From contig CAYNVN010000095.1 of NCBI GenBank assembly GCA_964400655.1, positions 1-64,000 of the forward strand: 64,000 nt of DNA, given 5' to 3'. The position numbers and the translations under genes were made by a program. Source of the DNA: B16-G9 sp964400655 (GTDB lineage Bacteria > Bacteroidota > Bacteroidia > Bacteroidales > F082). Below, piece by piece: positions 9,030 to 18,888 of the stretch. The stretch's first letter is position 1; each line of letters opens with the position of its first letter. The notes beneath the pieces are model-generated. The model did not search any database, was not told the origin of the DNA, and was given only the letters and a program-made list of their open reading frames with translations.

Positions 9030-10135
9030 CGGTTTATCAGTTTCCTTATTTCATTTACAATATTTTCGGTTGCATCATCGGTTCTGAATGTTTTCAGGTT
9101 TTGAATGATGCTGTTTTGTTTCTCTTTTGAGTTGATAAGCGCCTCAATTTCCAACGCTATCTTTTCTTTTGCATCTTTTTCTTTTAACAGGATACCTGCA
9201 TTTTTCCGGGTTAACGAAAGCGCATTTTTTGTTTGATGGTCTTCGGCTGCCGTGGGAAGCGGAATAAATATGGCCGGCTTGCCGACGGCAATGATTTCGG
9301 CAATGGCAATGGCACCGGCTCTCGATACAATTATGTCGGAAGCAGCATAAGCCTTGTCCATTTCCGAAATAAATTCGGTAACTTTTATTTTGTTGTTATG
9401 TTTGCTTTTTGATGCTGCCGCTTTGGCGGTTTCAAAAGATGATTTACCTGTTTGCCAAAGTAACTGTACTCCGGTTTTTAAAATGGCATCAAGATTTTGA
9501 GCAATGGCATCGTTAATGCCTCTGGCACCCTGGCTGCCGCCGATAATGAGCAAAACGGGCAGTTTGTCGTTAAGGCCGAAAAATTCAAGACTTTCGTTGC
9601 GTGTTGCTTTGTTGTAAAGTATCTCTTTTCTGATGGGGGCTCCCGTGACCACGATCTTCTCTTTTTGAAAATATTTTTCCATTCCTTCGTATGCCACGCA
9701 AACGGTATTTACCTTTTTGCCGAGGATTTTGTTGGTAACACCGGGATAGGAGTTTTGTTCCAAAATTAGCGTTGGTACCTTTTTGCGTGATGCCACAAAC
9801 AACAGTGGTCCGCTGGCGTAACCGCCGGTACCTACGGCCACGTCGGGTTTGAATTTGTTAACGATTTTTTTTGCTTTGCAAAGGCTGCCGATGAGTTTAA
9901 AGGGGAAGGATAGGTTGTCGGCAGTGAGTTTGCGTTGAAATCCGCTTATGCGTAAACCTTCAATGGGAAATCCTGCGGCGGGTACTTTTTCCATCTCCAT
10001 ACGTCCTTTGGCACCTACAAAAAGAATTTCGGCACCGTTAAACGTTTCCCTGATTTTGTTTGCAATGGCAATGGCAGGGAAAATATGTCCGCCGGTACCA
10101 CCTCCGCTGATTAATATTTTAAGGTGTTTACTCAT
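9026..10135 (-). CDS. murG: UDP-GlcNAc transferase MurG
   Basis: Makes lipid II by transferring GlcNAc to lipid I on the inner membrane face. GT28 features: the N-terminal loop GGGTGGHIFP (11-20), GTGGYASGP, and the UDP-binding GGSQGARGIN. The reading frame is open further upstream, but the start at 10135 (MSKHLKILIS) puts the glycine loop at the usual place and gives 369 residues; the extra 18 residues of the longer form are highly basic and unlike the family. It overlaps the ftsW stop by 8 bases. Confidence 0.96.
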   Translation of the reverse strand: MSKHLKILISGGGTGGHIFPAIAIANKIRETFNGAEILFVGAKGRMEMEKVPAAGFPIEGLRISGFQRKLTADNLSFPFKLIGSLCKAKKIVNKFKPDVAVGTGGYASGPLLFVASRKKVPTLILEQNSYPGVTNKILGKKVNTVCVAYEGMEKYFQKEKIVVTGAPIRKEILYNKATRNESLEFFGLNDKLPVLLIIGGSQGARGINDAIAQNLDAILKTGVQLLWQTGKSSFETAKAAASKSKHNNKIKVTEFISEMDKAYAASDIIVSRAGAIAIAEIIAVGKPAIFIPLPTAAEDHQTKNALSLTRKNAGILLKEKDAKEKIALEIEALINSKEKQNSIIQNLKTFRTDDATENIVNEIRKLINR

Positions 10136-11309
10136 TGTTTTCCTCCTTTCCGGATACCTCTTGCATGGCCGTTTCTTTTCCCTCTTCAATATCGCGGCTT
10201 ACGCTTAAAATAATTCCGATGGCAAGACTGCTAAACCAAAGCGACGTGCCGCCCATGCTCACCAACGGCAGGGGTTGCCCGGTTACCGGGAGCAGGTTGA
10301 CCGCCACGCCCATATTAATCATTGCCTGAAAAACAAGGCTGAAACTCATCCCTATTACCATAAACCGGCCGAACATGGTTGGCGATTTTAACGCAATGCG
10401 GATGGCTCTGAAAAAGAATATAAGGTATAACAGCATTACTACGCCACCGCCGATAAGTCCGTACTCTTCGATGATGATGGCGTAGATAAAATCGGAATAG
10501 GGGTGAGGCAGGAAATTGCGCTGGGTGCTGTTGCCGGGCCCTTTTCCTTTAATGCCGCCCGTGGCGATGGCAATTTTAGCCTGTTGCACCTGATAGGGAA
10601 CTTCGCTTTTGTCGTTGTTAAAAAAGTTCTCAATACGGTTTTTCCATGTGCCGGTACGGCCTTTCATGCCGTCGGGCATGTTAACCATAATAAGGATAAA
10701 GACGGCTATGGCAGCAATACCGATTAAAACAAGTCCTGCAAGATAATACAGATTTACCCGGCCGATAAACAGCAGTACCAGACTGATGGTAAAAACGATG
10801 GCTGCCGTTGAAAAGTTTGCCGGTAAAATGGCCAGAACAACGGCCAAAATGGGAAGCATTAATGGTACAAAAGCCGATTTAAAACCTTTTATTTTATCCT
10901 GACGCAGGGTTAACTCGCGGGCAAGATAAACGATGAGTGTGATTTTAGCAAGGTCGGAAGTTTGAAAGGTGAGGCCGATAAACGGGATGCGTAAAACCCT
11001 GGTGGCTTCGTTAATGTTTTCGCCGAAAAAGAGCGTAAATATTAAAAGAGGTACGGCAATATAAAGGGCAATTTGAAATATTCGCGAGTAATAGGTGTAT
11101 TTGAGCTTATGGGCCAGATACATTAAAAAGAGACCGAAAATAAGTATTGCCCCGTGTTTGGTCATATAGTACATGGTGTTGCCGCCCTGGTATTTGTATG
11201 CCAGCGTGCCTGTTGAGCTGTAAACAGTTAGCAACGAAATGATGCTCAACATCACTACGATGAACCAAATTACCTTATCACCTTTGATATGTTTCAAACT
11301 TATTCCCAT
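10128..11309 (-). CDS. ftsW: SEDS glycosyltransferase FtsW
   Basis: Polytopic peptidoglycan polymerase of the SEDS family that works with the class B PBP (FtsI) at the septum. A 393-residue protein with about ten hydrophobic helices; the motif around LPVTGQPLPLVSMGGTS is the SEDS C-terminal signature. The periplasmic region before it (about 215-270, with VQQAKIAIATGGIKGKGPG) carries the conserved substrate-site stretch. Located between murD (3-base gap) and murG (8-base overlap). Confidence 0.95.
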   Translation of the reverse strand: MGISLKHIKGDKVIWFIVVMLSIISLLTVYSSTGTLAYKYQGGNTMYYMTKHGAILIFGLFLMYLAHKLKYTYYSRIFQIALYIAVPLLIFTLFFGENINEATRVLRIPFIGLTFQTSDLAKITLIVYLARELTLRQDKIKGFKSAFVPLMLPILAVVLAILPANFSTAAIVFTISLVLLFIGRVNLYYLAGLVLIGIAAIAVFILIMVNMPDGMKGRTGTWKNRIENFFNNDKSEVPYQVQQAKIAIATGGIKGKGPGNSTQRNFLPHPYSDFIYAIIIEEYGLIGGGVVMLLYLIFFFRAIRIALKSPTMFGRFMVIGMSFSLVFQAMINMGVAVNLLPVTGQPLPLVSMGGTSLWFSSLAIGIILSVSRDIEEGKETAMQEVSGKEENNE

Positions 11310-11312
11310 TGG

Positions 11313-12662
11313 TTATAATGCTTTAACGGCCTGCTTAAAACGGTCGCCCCTGTCCTGATAATTTTTAAAAAGATCGAAACTGGCACAGGCGGGCGACAGC
11401 AGCACGATTTCGCCGTTGTTTGCCAGCTGATAAGCGTAGGCTACGGCCTCTTCGGCCGATGTGGTGTCAATCATCAGTTCAACCGAATCTTCAAAAGTTT
11501 CGTGAAGTTTTTTGTTGTCGGTTCCGAGGCAAACAATGGCCTTTACCTTTTGTTTAACCAGCGGAATAATGGAGCTGTAATCGTTGCCTTTGTCCTGCCC
11601 GCCGGCAATCCAAACGGTGGAAGCATCCATGTGCTCCAGGGCATACCAGGTTGAGTTTACATTGGTAGCCTTGCTGTCGTTGATAAAGGTGATGCCGTGT
11701 ACGTTGGAAACATACTCTAACCGGTGCGGAATGTTCTCGAAGTCGGAGAGGCTCTGTTTTAGGCTCTCTTTTCGTACATCCGTCAGCCTGGCAGCCACCG
11801 AGGCGGCCATTGAGTTGTAGATGTTGTGTTTTCCCTGAAGTGCTAACTGTTCAAGTGTCATATCAAATCTGTTTTTATTTATGTTTACAATCATTTTTTG
11901 TTGTTCAAGCCAGGCCCCGTTATCACGTGGTTGATTATTAAGGGTGAGGCTGTATTTTTTAGGGATGATGTTACGTTTTGCCAATTCGCGTTGTGTTACG
12001 GGGTCATCGGCGTTGTAGATAAAAGCATCATCCTTTGTCATGTTTTGAAGAATCCGGAACTTGGAGTTGATGTAGTTTTCAAAGCGGTTGTTGTACCGGT
12101 CTAAATGGTCGGGGGTTAGATTGGTGAGTACGGCAATATCGGCTTTGAAATCGAACATTCCGTCCAGCTGAAAACTGCTGATTTCGAGTACGTAGTAATC
12201 GTAATCGTGCTCGGCAACCTGACGGGCAAAACTGTCGCCCACATTACCGGCCAGTCCTGTGTTCAGTCCTGCATTTTTCATAATGTGCCGGGTAAGCAGG
12301 GTGGTGGTGGTTTTGCCGTTTGATCCGGTAATGCAAATGAGCCTGGCGTTGGTGTAACGGGCGGCAAACTCAATTTCGGAAATAACGGGAATGTTTTTCC
12401 GCAAGGCTGCCATAACCGGTTTGGCGGTATCGGGAATACCGGGGCTTTTAATGATTTCAGAGGCGTTTTCTATTCGGTCGAAAGAGTGTCCCTTCTCTTC
12501 AAAATCAATGTCATAATGTTTAAGAACTTTTTTGTATTGCGGGGCTATTGTTCCGTAATCGCTTACCAGCACGTTAAACCCCTTTTTTTTGGCAAGAATG
12601 GCAGCACCTGTCCCGCTTTCGCCGGCACCAAGTATCACTATTTCATTCCCGCGTTGTTTCAT
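11313..12662 (-). CDS. murD: UDP-MurNAc-L-alanine--D-glutamate ligase MurD
   Basis: Adds D-glutamate to the stem peptide precursor. Glycine motif VILGAGESGTGAAIL (9-23), ATP-binding ITGSNGKTTT (111-120), FINDSKATNVNST and IAGGQDKGNDY downstream; all are MurD-typical, and 449 residues is full length. It lies 1 base after mraY and 3 bases before ftsW in the dcw cluster. Confidence 0.97.
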   Translation of the reverse strand: MKQRGNEIVILGAGESGTGAAILAKKKGFNVLVSDYGTIAPQYKKVLKHYDIDFEEKGHSFDRIENASEIIKSPGIPDTAKPVMAALRKNIPVISEIEFAARYTNARLICITGSNGKTTTTLLTRHIMKNAGLNTGLAGNVGDSFARQVAEHDYDYYVLEISSFQLDGMFDFKADIAVLTNLTPDHLDRYNNRFENYINSKFRILQNMTKDDAFIYNADDPVTQRELAKRNIIPKKYSLTLNNQPRDNGAWLEQQKMIVNINKNRFDMTLEQLALQGKHNIYNSMAASVAARLTDVRKESLKQSLSDFENIPHRLEYVSNVHGITFINDSKATNVNSTWYALEHMDASTVWIAGGQDKGNDYSSIIPLVKQKVKAIVCLGTDNKKLHETFEDSVELMIDTTSAEEAVAYAYQLANNGEIVLLSPACASFDLFKNYQDRGDRFKQAVKAL

Positions 12663-12663
12663 C

Positions 12664-13905
12664 TTATCTCAGTTTCAGTGTTACAATGGTTAATACCGCC
12701 AGCATCACACCGATAATAAAAAACCGCATCACGATTTTTGCTTCGGGGTATCCTTTTTTTTGATAGTGATGATGCAGCGGCGACATCAGGAATATTCGTC
12801 TTCCTTCGCCGTATTTCTTTTTCGTGTGTTTAAAGTAGCTTACCTGAATGATGACCGACAGGCTCTCCATAAGGAAGATGCCGGCAAGCAACGGAAGCAG
12901 TAGCTCTTTACGGATGATGATGGCAAAAACGGCAATGATTCCGCCAATGGCGAGGCTGCCGGTGTCGCCCATAAATACCTGGGCGGGATAGGTGTTGTAC
13001 CATAAAAATGCCACGGTTGCCCCAACAAATCCGGCAATAAAAACCGAAAGTTCACCCACGTGGGGGATGTACATAATGTTAAGGTAGTTGGCAAAAATGA
13101 TGTTGCCCGAAATCCACGCCAAAATGCCGAGGGTGGCTCCTATAATGGCCGACGTGCCTGCTGCCAGTCCGTCCATGCCGTCGGTTAAATTGGCCCCGTT
13201 CGATACCCCTGTGATGATAAATATTACGATGGGAATAAATATCAGGAAGGCGTATTTCATGTAACCGTCGCCAAGCCATTTCAATAAAAAGGCGTAATCA
13301 AATTCGTTGTTTTTTACAAAAGGGATGGTGGTTTTAACGGAGTGGCGTTCGTCGGGTTGAAAAGCATAGGCAGGCCCCTGATTCTCTATTTTGTCGTAAA
13401 CACTGGCGGTAACAATTTTTTGTTTTTCGCGAACCACCACATTGGGGTTGAAATATAAAACCGTTCCAACCACCAGTCCGAGGATGATTTGAGCAAGAAT
13501 TTTTATTCTGCCTTTTAATCCGGCTTTGTCTTTTCTGAAAACTTTGATGTAATCGTCTAAAAAACCAACCGCCCCGAGCCAAACGGTGGTAAAAAGCATC
13601 AACAGTATGTAAATATTGTCCAGTCGTGCAAACAGTAATACCGGTATGATGATGGAGCCGAGAATAATCAATCCGCCCATGGTGGGTGTTCCCTGTTTTT
13701 CCATTTGTCCTTCCAGCCCCAAATCGCGAACGGTTTCGCCAACCTGTTTTTTACGCAGGAAGTTGATCCAGTTTTTACCGAATACCATTCCGATAAGCAA
13801 TGAGGTGATGATGGTCATGGCAGCCCTGAAGGAGAGGAACTGAAATACCTGTGCTCCGGGGAAGTTAAATGCTTCATCAAGATATTTAAACAGATAATAT
13901 AGCAT
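12664..13905 (-). CDS. mraY: phospho-MurNAc-pentapeptide transferase MraY
   Basis: Polytopic enzyme that makes lipid I from UDP-MurNAc-pentapeptide and undecaprenyl phosphate. Catalytic aspartates are in GFLDDY (114-119) and NLTDGMDGLA (239-248); FMGDTGSLA (311-319) and the histidine motif SPLHHHYQKKG complete the family pattern. At 413 residues it is about 50 longer than the E. coli enzyme because of a hydrophilic loop (about 155-215), a known feature of Bacteroidota MraY. Gaps of 4 bases (murE) and 1 base (murD). Confidence 0.97.
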   Translation of the reverse strand: MLYYLFKYLDEAFNFPGAQVFQFLSFRAAMTIITSLLIGMVFGKNWINFLRKKQVGETVRDLGLEGQMEKQGTPTMGGLIILGSIIIPVLLFARLDNIYILLMLFTTVWLGAVGFLDDYIKVFRKDKAGLKGRIKILAQIILGLVVGTVLYFNPNVVVREKQKIVTASVYDKIENQGPAYAFQPDERHSVKTTIPFVKNNEFDYAFLLKWLGDGYMKYAFLIFIPIVIFIITGVSNGANLTDGMDGLAAGTSAIIGATLGILAWISGNIIFANYLNIMYIPHVGELSVFIAGFVGATVAFLWYNTYPAQVFMGDTGSLAIGGIIAVFAIIIRKELLLPLLAGIFLMESLSVIIQVSYFKHTKKKYGEGRRIFLMSPLHHHYQKKGYPEAKIVMRFFIIGVMLAVLTIVTLKLR

Positions 13906-13909
13906 GGCT

Positions 13910-15370
13910 TTACATATTGTCGAATAAATCGGTTATTACTTTTTTATCGTCGAAAGGGTGTTTCACCCCTTTGATTTCCTGATAGGTTTCGTGCCCTTTG
14001 CCGGCAATAAGAATGATGTCGCCGGGCTGTGCCAGCATTACAGCCGTCCGTATGGCTTCTTCCCTGTTTTCGATGGTTAGCATAAACCGTTTTTTGGCAA
14101 TGTCAACCCCCTGTTTCATGTCGTTTAATATGGCTTGCGGGTCTTCGTTGCGGGGATTGTCGGATGTAAGTATTACCCTTGTGCTTAGCAGCGAAGCAAT
14201 GCGTGCCATTTTCGGCCGTTTTTCTTTATCGCGGTTTCCGCCGGCACCCACCACCGTTATCAGTTGCTCGTTTCCGGTGCGGATGTTTTGAATGGTTTTA
14301 AGTACGTTTTCGAGGGCATCGGGTGTGTGGGCATAGTCAACAATGGCGGTGATGTTATTGGAGGAACGTATCAATTCAAAACGTCCGGCGGCTCCTTTCA
14401 GTAAACTGAGCCTGGTGAGTATTTCGTCCTTATTGTGCCCCAGCAACAGTGCCGTGGCATATACGGCCAGCAGGTTGTAAGCGTTAAATTGTCCGGTCAG
14501 CATGGTGTACAGCTGGTGTCCGTCGATGCTTAGTAACATGCTGTCGAAACGGCTTTCAAGGATTTTTGCTTTAAAATCGGCCATGTTTTTCAGTCCGTAG
14601 GTGTATTTTGCAGCTTTGGTATTTTGCAGCATTACCCTGCCGTTTTTGTCGTCGGCATTAATCAGTGCAAATGCGCCTGACGGCAAATCATCAAAAAATC
14701 TCTTTTTGGCGTTGAGGTATTCTTTAAAGGTTTTATGATAATCGAGGTGGTCGTGGGTTAGGTTGGTGAACAGGGCTCCTGCAAAATGCAATCCCGCGAT
14801 ACGGTGTTGGTGAATGGCATGAGAGCTTACCTCCATAAAGGCGTAATCGCATCCTGCTTCCACCATGCGTGCCAACAGTTTGTTAAGCGATATAGCATCG
14901 GGGGTGGTGTGGGTGGAGGGTATTTCGGTTTGATCTATTTTGTTGAGGATGGTGGATAAAAGTCCGGTTTTATAGCCAAGTTCTTCCATCAGGTTATAAA
15001 GCAATGTAACCGTGGTGGTTTTGCCGTTGGTACCGGTAACACCAATGAGTTTGAGTTTTTCGGAGGGGTTGCCGTAATAGTTGGAGGCAATATGCCCCAG
15101 CGCTGTTGCCGTGTTTTTTACTTTTACGTAGGTAACGTGGGCAACTAAGGTTTGGGGTAGTGTTTCGCAAACAATGGCAGTGGCACCTTTGTCAATGGCC
15201 TGCTGTATGAACTGATGACCGTCAACACGGGTTCCTTTTACGGCAATAAACATGGCCCCGGCCGTTACTTTTCCCGAATCGGATACAATATCCGATACGG
15301 GCCGGTCGAGTGCCCCTTTTATTTCCACTATTCCCGAGCGGTAAAGTATGTCTTGTAATTGTCCGGCCAT
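13910..15370 (-). CDS. murE: UDP-MurNAc-tripeptide synthetase MurE (meso-DAP type)
   Basis: Adds the third stem-peptide residue. ATP-binding VTGTNGKTTT at 111-120, the carbamylated-lysine region around YHKTFKEYLNAKKRFF, and DNPR at 404-407. DNPR is the motif of enzymes that use meso-diaminopimelate rather than lysine, so the peptidoglycan should be of the DAP type. 486 residues. It lies 41 bases after ftsI. Confidence 0.96.
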   Translation of the reverse strand: MAGQLQDILYRSGIVEIKGALDRPVSDIVSDSGKVTAGAMFIAVKGTRVDGHQFIQQAIDKGATAIVCETLPQTLVAHVTYVKVKNTATALGHIASNYYGNPSEKLKLIGVTGTNGKTTTVTLLYNLMEELGYKTGLLSTILNKIDQTEIPSTHTTPDAISLNKLLARMVEAGCDYAFMEVSSHAIHQHRIAGLHFAGALFTNLTHDHLDYHKTFKEYLNAKKRFFDDLPSGAFALINADDKNGRVMLQNTKAAKYTYGLKNMADFKAKILESRFDSMLLSIDGHQLYTMLTGQFNAYNLLAVYATALLLGHNKDEILTRLSLLKGAAGRFELIRSSNNITAIVDYAHTPDALENVLKTIQNIRTGNEQLITVVGAGGNRDKEKRPKMARIASLLSTRVILTSDNPRNEDPQAILNDMKQGVDIAKKRFMLTIENREEAIRTAVMLAQPGDIILIAGKGHETYQEIKGVKHPFDDKKVITDLFDNM

Positions 15371-15411
15371 TTATTTTTTCCTGTTTATTTTTTTGTTTTT
15401 AATTTTCTGTT

Positions 15412-17532
15412 TTAATAGGTTCCCAGCCTAAGTTCAATCCTCATGTTCTTTTTTATTTCGGTTCCCGGTTTAACCGACTGGGCTACCACTTTGCCGCGTC
15501 CGTTAATGTGGGTTTGTATCCCCATGTTTTCCAGTGCAAAAACAGCATCTTTAACACTCATTCCTCTTACGTCGGGGATGGTTTTGTTGCTGAAATTTAC
15601 CGGCGTAAAGGCTAAACGATGACCCTGTTTTTCGGGTTCAACCCAATTACTTTTATCGGGATAGGGGATGGTTTTAAATTCAAATTCTTGTAATACACGG
15701 TTGATGTCGTCGTACCATGCCGGCAAGTTGACCATCGGTATTTTTTTGGTGGCCGTATCCGACAGATATGGGGTGTCGAGCGAAATGGAGGTGGCGTAAA
15801 TTTTATCGGCGATTTCTTTAAATACCGGACCCGAAACCAGCGCACCGTAGTAGCCGTTTTTTGTGGGTTCGTTAACGACAACAATAATGGAATAACGCGG
15901 ATTATCGGCCGGGAAATATCCGACAAAAGTGGCATTGTAACGGCGATTGCCGTGATAACCTGTGCCTTCCGATATTTGAGCGGTTCCGGTTTTTCCGGCA
16001 ATTTTATACCAGTTGTTTTTTAGTTTTTTTCCGGTGCCTCTCAATACAACCCCTTCCAAAAGCGATTGGGCGAGCCTGATGGTTCGGGGCGATGCAATTT
16101 GTTCGTTTACAACTGTGGTGCTAAACTGTTGAATGGTTTTTCCATCTTGCTGAATTTCGGTTACAAGCATGGGTTTTACCATTTTGCCGTTGTTGGCTAC
16201 CGCGTTGTAAAAAGTTAAAAGCTGAAGGGGGGTAAGCATCACTTCGTAACCTATCGACATCCACGGCAGGGAGGTTTTCCACCACGCTTTTTTGTTTTTT
16301 ACGGGATGTTTGATGTAAGGGGAAGGTTCGCCTTTTATTTTGATACCCGTGGGTTTGTTCAGCTCCATGGCGTAAAGCTGATCGACATAGTGTGCGGGAT
16401 TGTTTTTAAAAGCCTCAAAGGTGATTTTTGATATTCCCATGTTGGATGAATGTTCAAAAGCTTCTCTTATGGTAAAGCGCCCGTGGTGGTAGAGATGTGC
16501 GTCAACCAAACGGCGACTTCCGTAATTTACGTAAGGATGACTGAAGAAAAGCGAATCGGCCAGCCGAACCTTTTTAAGTTCCAGCAGTGCCATTATGGAG
16601 GCCAGTTTAAAGGTTGAACCCGGTTCGATACGTTTGCCCACGGCAAAGTTGTAGTCCTCTTTATATTTGCCGTCTTTGGGGTCGAGGTGCAGGTTGGCCA
16701 TGGCTTTAATATGACCTGTTTGAACTTCCATAACCACGGCGGTGCCCATTTTGGCCTCATGATAAAGAAGCTGTTTCAGCAGCGCCTGTTCGGCAACATC
16801 CTGAATGTTTATATCGATGGTGGTTTTTATGTCTTTGCCGTTTACCGGCTCCGCTTCGTTTTTGTCGTGTACCGGAACCCAGTCGCCGTGGTTGATGCGC
16901 CGTCGGACCTGTCGGCCGTCCGTTCCTTTTAAAACATCATTGAATGATCCTTCAAGACCTACGTAAAGATTCTCTTTTTCGTTTACAAAGCCGATGGTGC
17001 GGGCAGCAAGTTCGCCAAAGGGTCGTTCGCGACGGGTGCGCTGAATGGTAATCAGCCCCCCTTTGATTTTGCCCCTGCGCAAAATGGGGAAAGTGCGGAT
17101 AACCTGAAGCTGGTCGTAAGTAACCTTGCGCCTTAGCAGTTGATACCGTTTGTTTTTTTTGCGGGCATTAATCAGTTTGCTTTTAAAGTATTTTTTTGAC
17201 TTGTCGGGAAACAGGGTTGACAATGAAAGGGCAAGCGAATCGACTTTGCCGTTAAAATCGGCATCGGAGATGTTGGGAGAACCCACATCCATACGAATAT
17301 CGAATATGGGTACGGAGGTGGCCAGCAGGTCCGACTCGTCGGCAAGGATGTTGCCCCGGTTCGATTCCAGTGTGAAAGTGCGTATCTCCTGGTTTCGGGC
17401 AAGCTCCCGTAACTCTTTACCTTCCCTGGTGTAAATTTGAACGGCTCTTGCCATTATGGCGGCTCCTGCCAGTAATACAGCGGCATACAACAGCACCACG
17501 CGGATTAATATGTTGTTGTGTACCCTATTCAT
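15412..17532 (-). CDS. ftsI: FtsI-type transpeptidase with C-terminal PASTA domain
   Basis: Class B penicillin-binding protein that crosslinks septal peptidoglycan. Order: short cytoplasmic tail and transmembrane helix (about 8-30), PBP dimerisation domain (about 55-220), transpeptidase domain with STFK (Ser306), SSN (362-364) and KTG (514-516), then a C-terminal PASTA domain (about 645-706; NKTIPDVRGMSVKDAVFALE). 706 residues. A single PASTA on FtsI is common in Bacteroidota. It overlaps the ftsL-like gene by 8 bases. Confidence 0.95.
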   Translation of the reverse strand: MNRVHNNILIRVVLLYAAVLLAGAAIMARAVQIYTREGKELRELARNQEIRTFTLESNRGNILADESDLLATSVPIFDIRMDVGSPNISDADFNGKVDSLALSLSTLFPDKSKKYFKSKLINARKKNKRYQLLRRKVTYDQLQVIRTFPILRRGKIKGGLITIQRTRRERPFGELAARTIGFVNEKENLYVGLEGSFNDVLKGTDGRQVRRRINHGDWVPVHDKNEAEPVNGKDIKTTIDINIQDVAEQALLKQLLYHEAKMGTAVVMEVQTGHIKAMANLHLDPKDGKYKEDYNFAVGKRIEPGSTFKLASIMALLELKKVRLADSLFFSHPYVNYGSRRLVDAHLYHHGRFTIREAFEHSSNMGISKITFEAFKNNPAHYVDQLYAMELNKPTGIKIKGEPSPYIKHPVKNKKAWWKTSLPWMSIGYEVMLTPLQLLTFYNAVANNGKMVKPMLVTEIQQDGKTIQQFSTTVVNEQIASPRTIRLAQSLLEGVVLRGTGKKLKNNWYKIAGKTGTAQISEGTGYHGNRRYNATFVGYFPADNPRYSIIVVVNEPTKNGYYGALVSGPVFKEIADKIYATSISLDTPYLSDTATKKIPMVNLPAWYDDINRVLQEFEFKTIPYPDKSNWVEPEKQGHRLAFTPVNFSNKTIPDVRGMSVKDAVFALENMGIQTHINGRGKVVAQSVKPGTEIKKNMRIELRLGTY

Positions 17533-18001
17533 TTTTTAACGATTTTAACTCCCGGCGACTCACTTTAATCACCTTCAGGGGTTCGCTGTTTTCTTCAAAT
17601 CCTTTTTTGGCAAGTTTTTTTTCAATTACACTTTGCTTGCTCATGTTCATCAGTTTCGATTTGGTGCTGATGTACCGGTAGCGTAATTCTTTGATATCTT
17701 TTTGCCGGCGGTTTATCTCCCTTACCTGTTCCTCGGCATGATAATTATTGGTTATGTACAGAAATGCCAGCAGCGTTAACCATGGGAGCAGTGAAAAGAG
17801 TTTGGAACTCTCTTTTTTTTGGATGATGTCACCCGAAATGATATCTTTCGGTACATCCATTACCGCCTTTGCTTTTTTTGAAAAGGTAAAGCCAAACAGC
17901 TTTTTTAACCATGTAAATCGGGGTTTGTGCTCCTTGGCAGGGGCCGGCTTTTCTTTTAATATGTTTTTTTGCGGTGCCATCCGGTTATCGTTTTGTTGCA
18001 A
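17525..18001 (-). CDS. ftsL: FtsL-like divisome protein
   Basis: A 158-residue bitopic protein: a basic cytoplasmic region of about 80 residues, one transmembrane helix (LFSLLPWLTLLAFLYITNN) and a periplasmic coiled-coil (EQVREINRRQKDIKELRYRY). That topology and the place between rsmH and ftsI identify it as the Bacteroidota FtsL equivalent, although sequence similarity to FtsL is weak. The cytoplasmic part is longer than in E. coli FtsL. It overlaps rsmH by 17 bases and ftsI by 8. Confidence 0.82.
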   Translation of the reverse strand: MQQNDNRMAPQKNILKEKPAPAKEHKPRFTWLKKLFGFTFSKKAKAVMDVPKDIISGDIIQKKESSKLFSLLPWLTLLAFLYITNNYHAEEQVREINRRQKDIKELRYRYISTKSKLMNMSKQSVIEKKLAKKGFEENSEPLKVIKVSRRELKSLKNE

Positions 18002-18878
18002 CTCTCATTTTGGCACTGCGTGCACGACTGTTTTCTTTTATTTCCGTATCATCGGGAACGATGGCTTTGCCGCTAAGGGGTTTTAACGGGCTAAGCAGGT
18101 TTCCGTAAAAATCTTTTTCTGCCTTTCCTTCGAAATTGCCGGCCCTGAAATAGTTTTTTACCAGCCTGTCTTCCAGCGAATGGTAAGAGATTACCACCAG
18201 CCTGCCTCCGGGTTTCAGTACTTCTGCCGCCTGTTGAAGCATCTCTTTTAAAGCATCCAACTCTTCGTTTACCTCAATCCGTAAAGCCTGAAAAACCATG
18301 GCCGACAGCTTGTTGATTTTTCGGTCGGGCAGGCAGGGTTTGATGATGTTAATAAGCTGCCCGGTGGTTTTAATGGGTGCTTTTGCTCTTGCTTCTGCAA
18401 TGGCTCTGCTGATGCAGTAGCTGCTGCGCAGTTCGCCGTAAAGGGTAAATATGCGTTGAAGCTCCTCCGCAGGCAGGGTGTTGATTATCTCTTCGGCTGT
18501 TTTACCCGAGGATGGGTTCATGCGCATATCGAGTGCGGCATCGAAACGGGTGGAAAAACCGCGGTCGGGAACATCAAACTGATGTGACGAAACACCCAGG
18601 TCGGCAAGAATGCCGTTTACCGGAACGGCGTTGTGCAGTCGCAGAAAGTTTTTCAGATAACGGAAATTGTTTGGCACCAGGGTAAACCTGTCGTCATCCG
18701 GAATGTTGTTTAACGCATCAGGGTCCTGATCAAAAGCGATGAGCCTGCCTGCTTTAAGTTGCTGTAAAATGGCACGCGAATGGCCGCCTCCGCCGAAAGT
18801 TACGTCAACGTAAATTCCGTCGGGGTCAATATTCAGCAATTCTACGCTCTTATGCAGCAATACAGGATTATGATACAT
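17985..18878 (-). CDS. rsmH: 16S rRNA m4C1402 methyltransferase RsmH
   Basis: SAM-dependent N4-methylation of cytosine 1402 in 16S rRNA. MYHNPVLLHKSVELL is the standard N-terminus, so the start at 18878 is chosen over a longer open frame that runs back into mraZ. Motifs: DVTFGGGGHSRAIL (SAM site), LADLGVSSHQFD, RGFSTRFDAALDMRM, and VISYHSLEDRLVKNYF. 297 residues. It begins 10 bases after mraZ. Confidence 0.97.
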   Translation of the reverse strand: MYHNPVLLHKSVELLNIDPDGIYVDVTFGGGGHSRAILQQLKAGRLIAFDQDPDALNNIPDDDRFTLVPNNFRYLKNFLRLHNAVPVNGILADLGVSSHQFDVPDRGFSTRFDAALDMRMNPSSGKTAEEIINTLPAEELQRIFTLYGELRSSYCISRAIAEARAKAPIKTTGQLINIIKPCLPDRKINKLSAMVFQALRIEVNEELDALKEMLQQAAEVLKPGGRLVVISYHSLEDRLVKNYFRAGNFEGKAEKDFYGNLLSPLKPLSGKAIVPDDTEIKENSRARSAKMRVATKR

Positions 18879-18888
18879 CAATTTACAG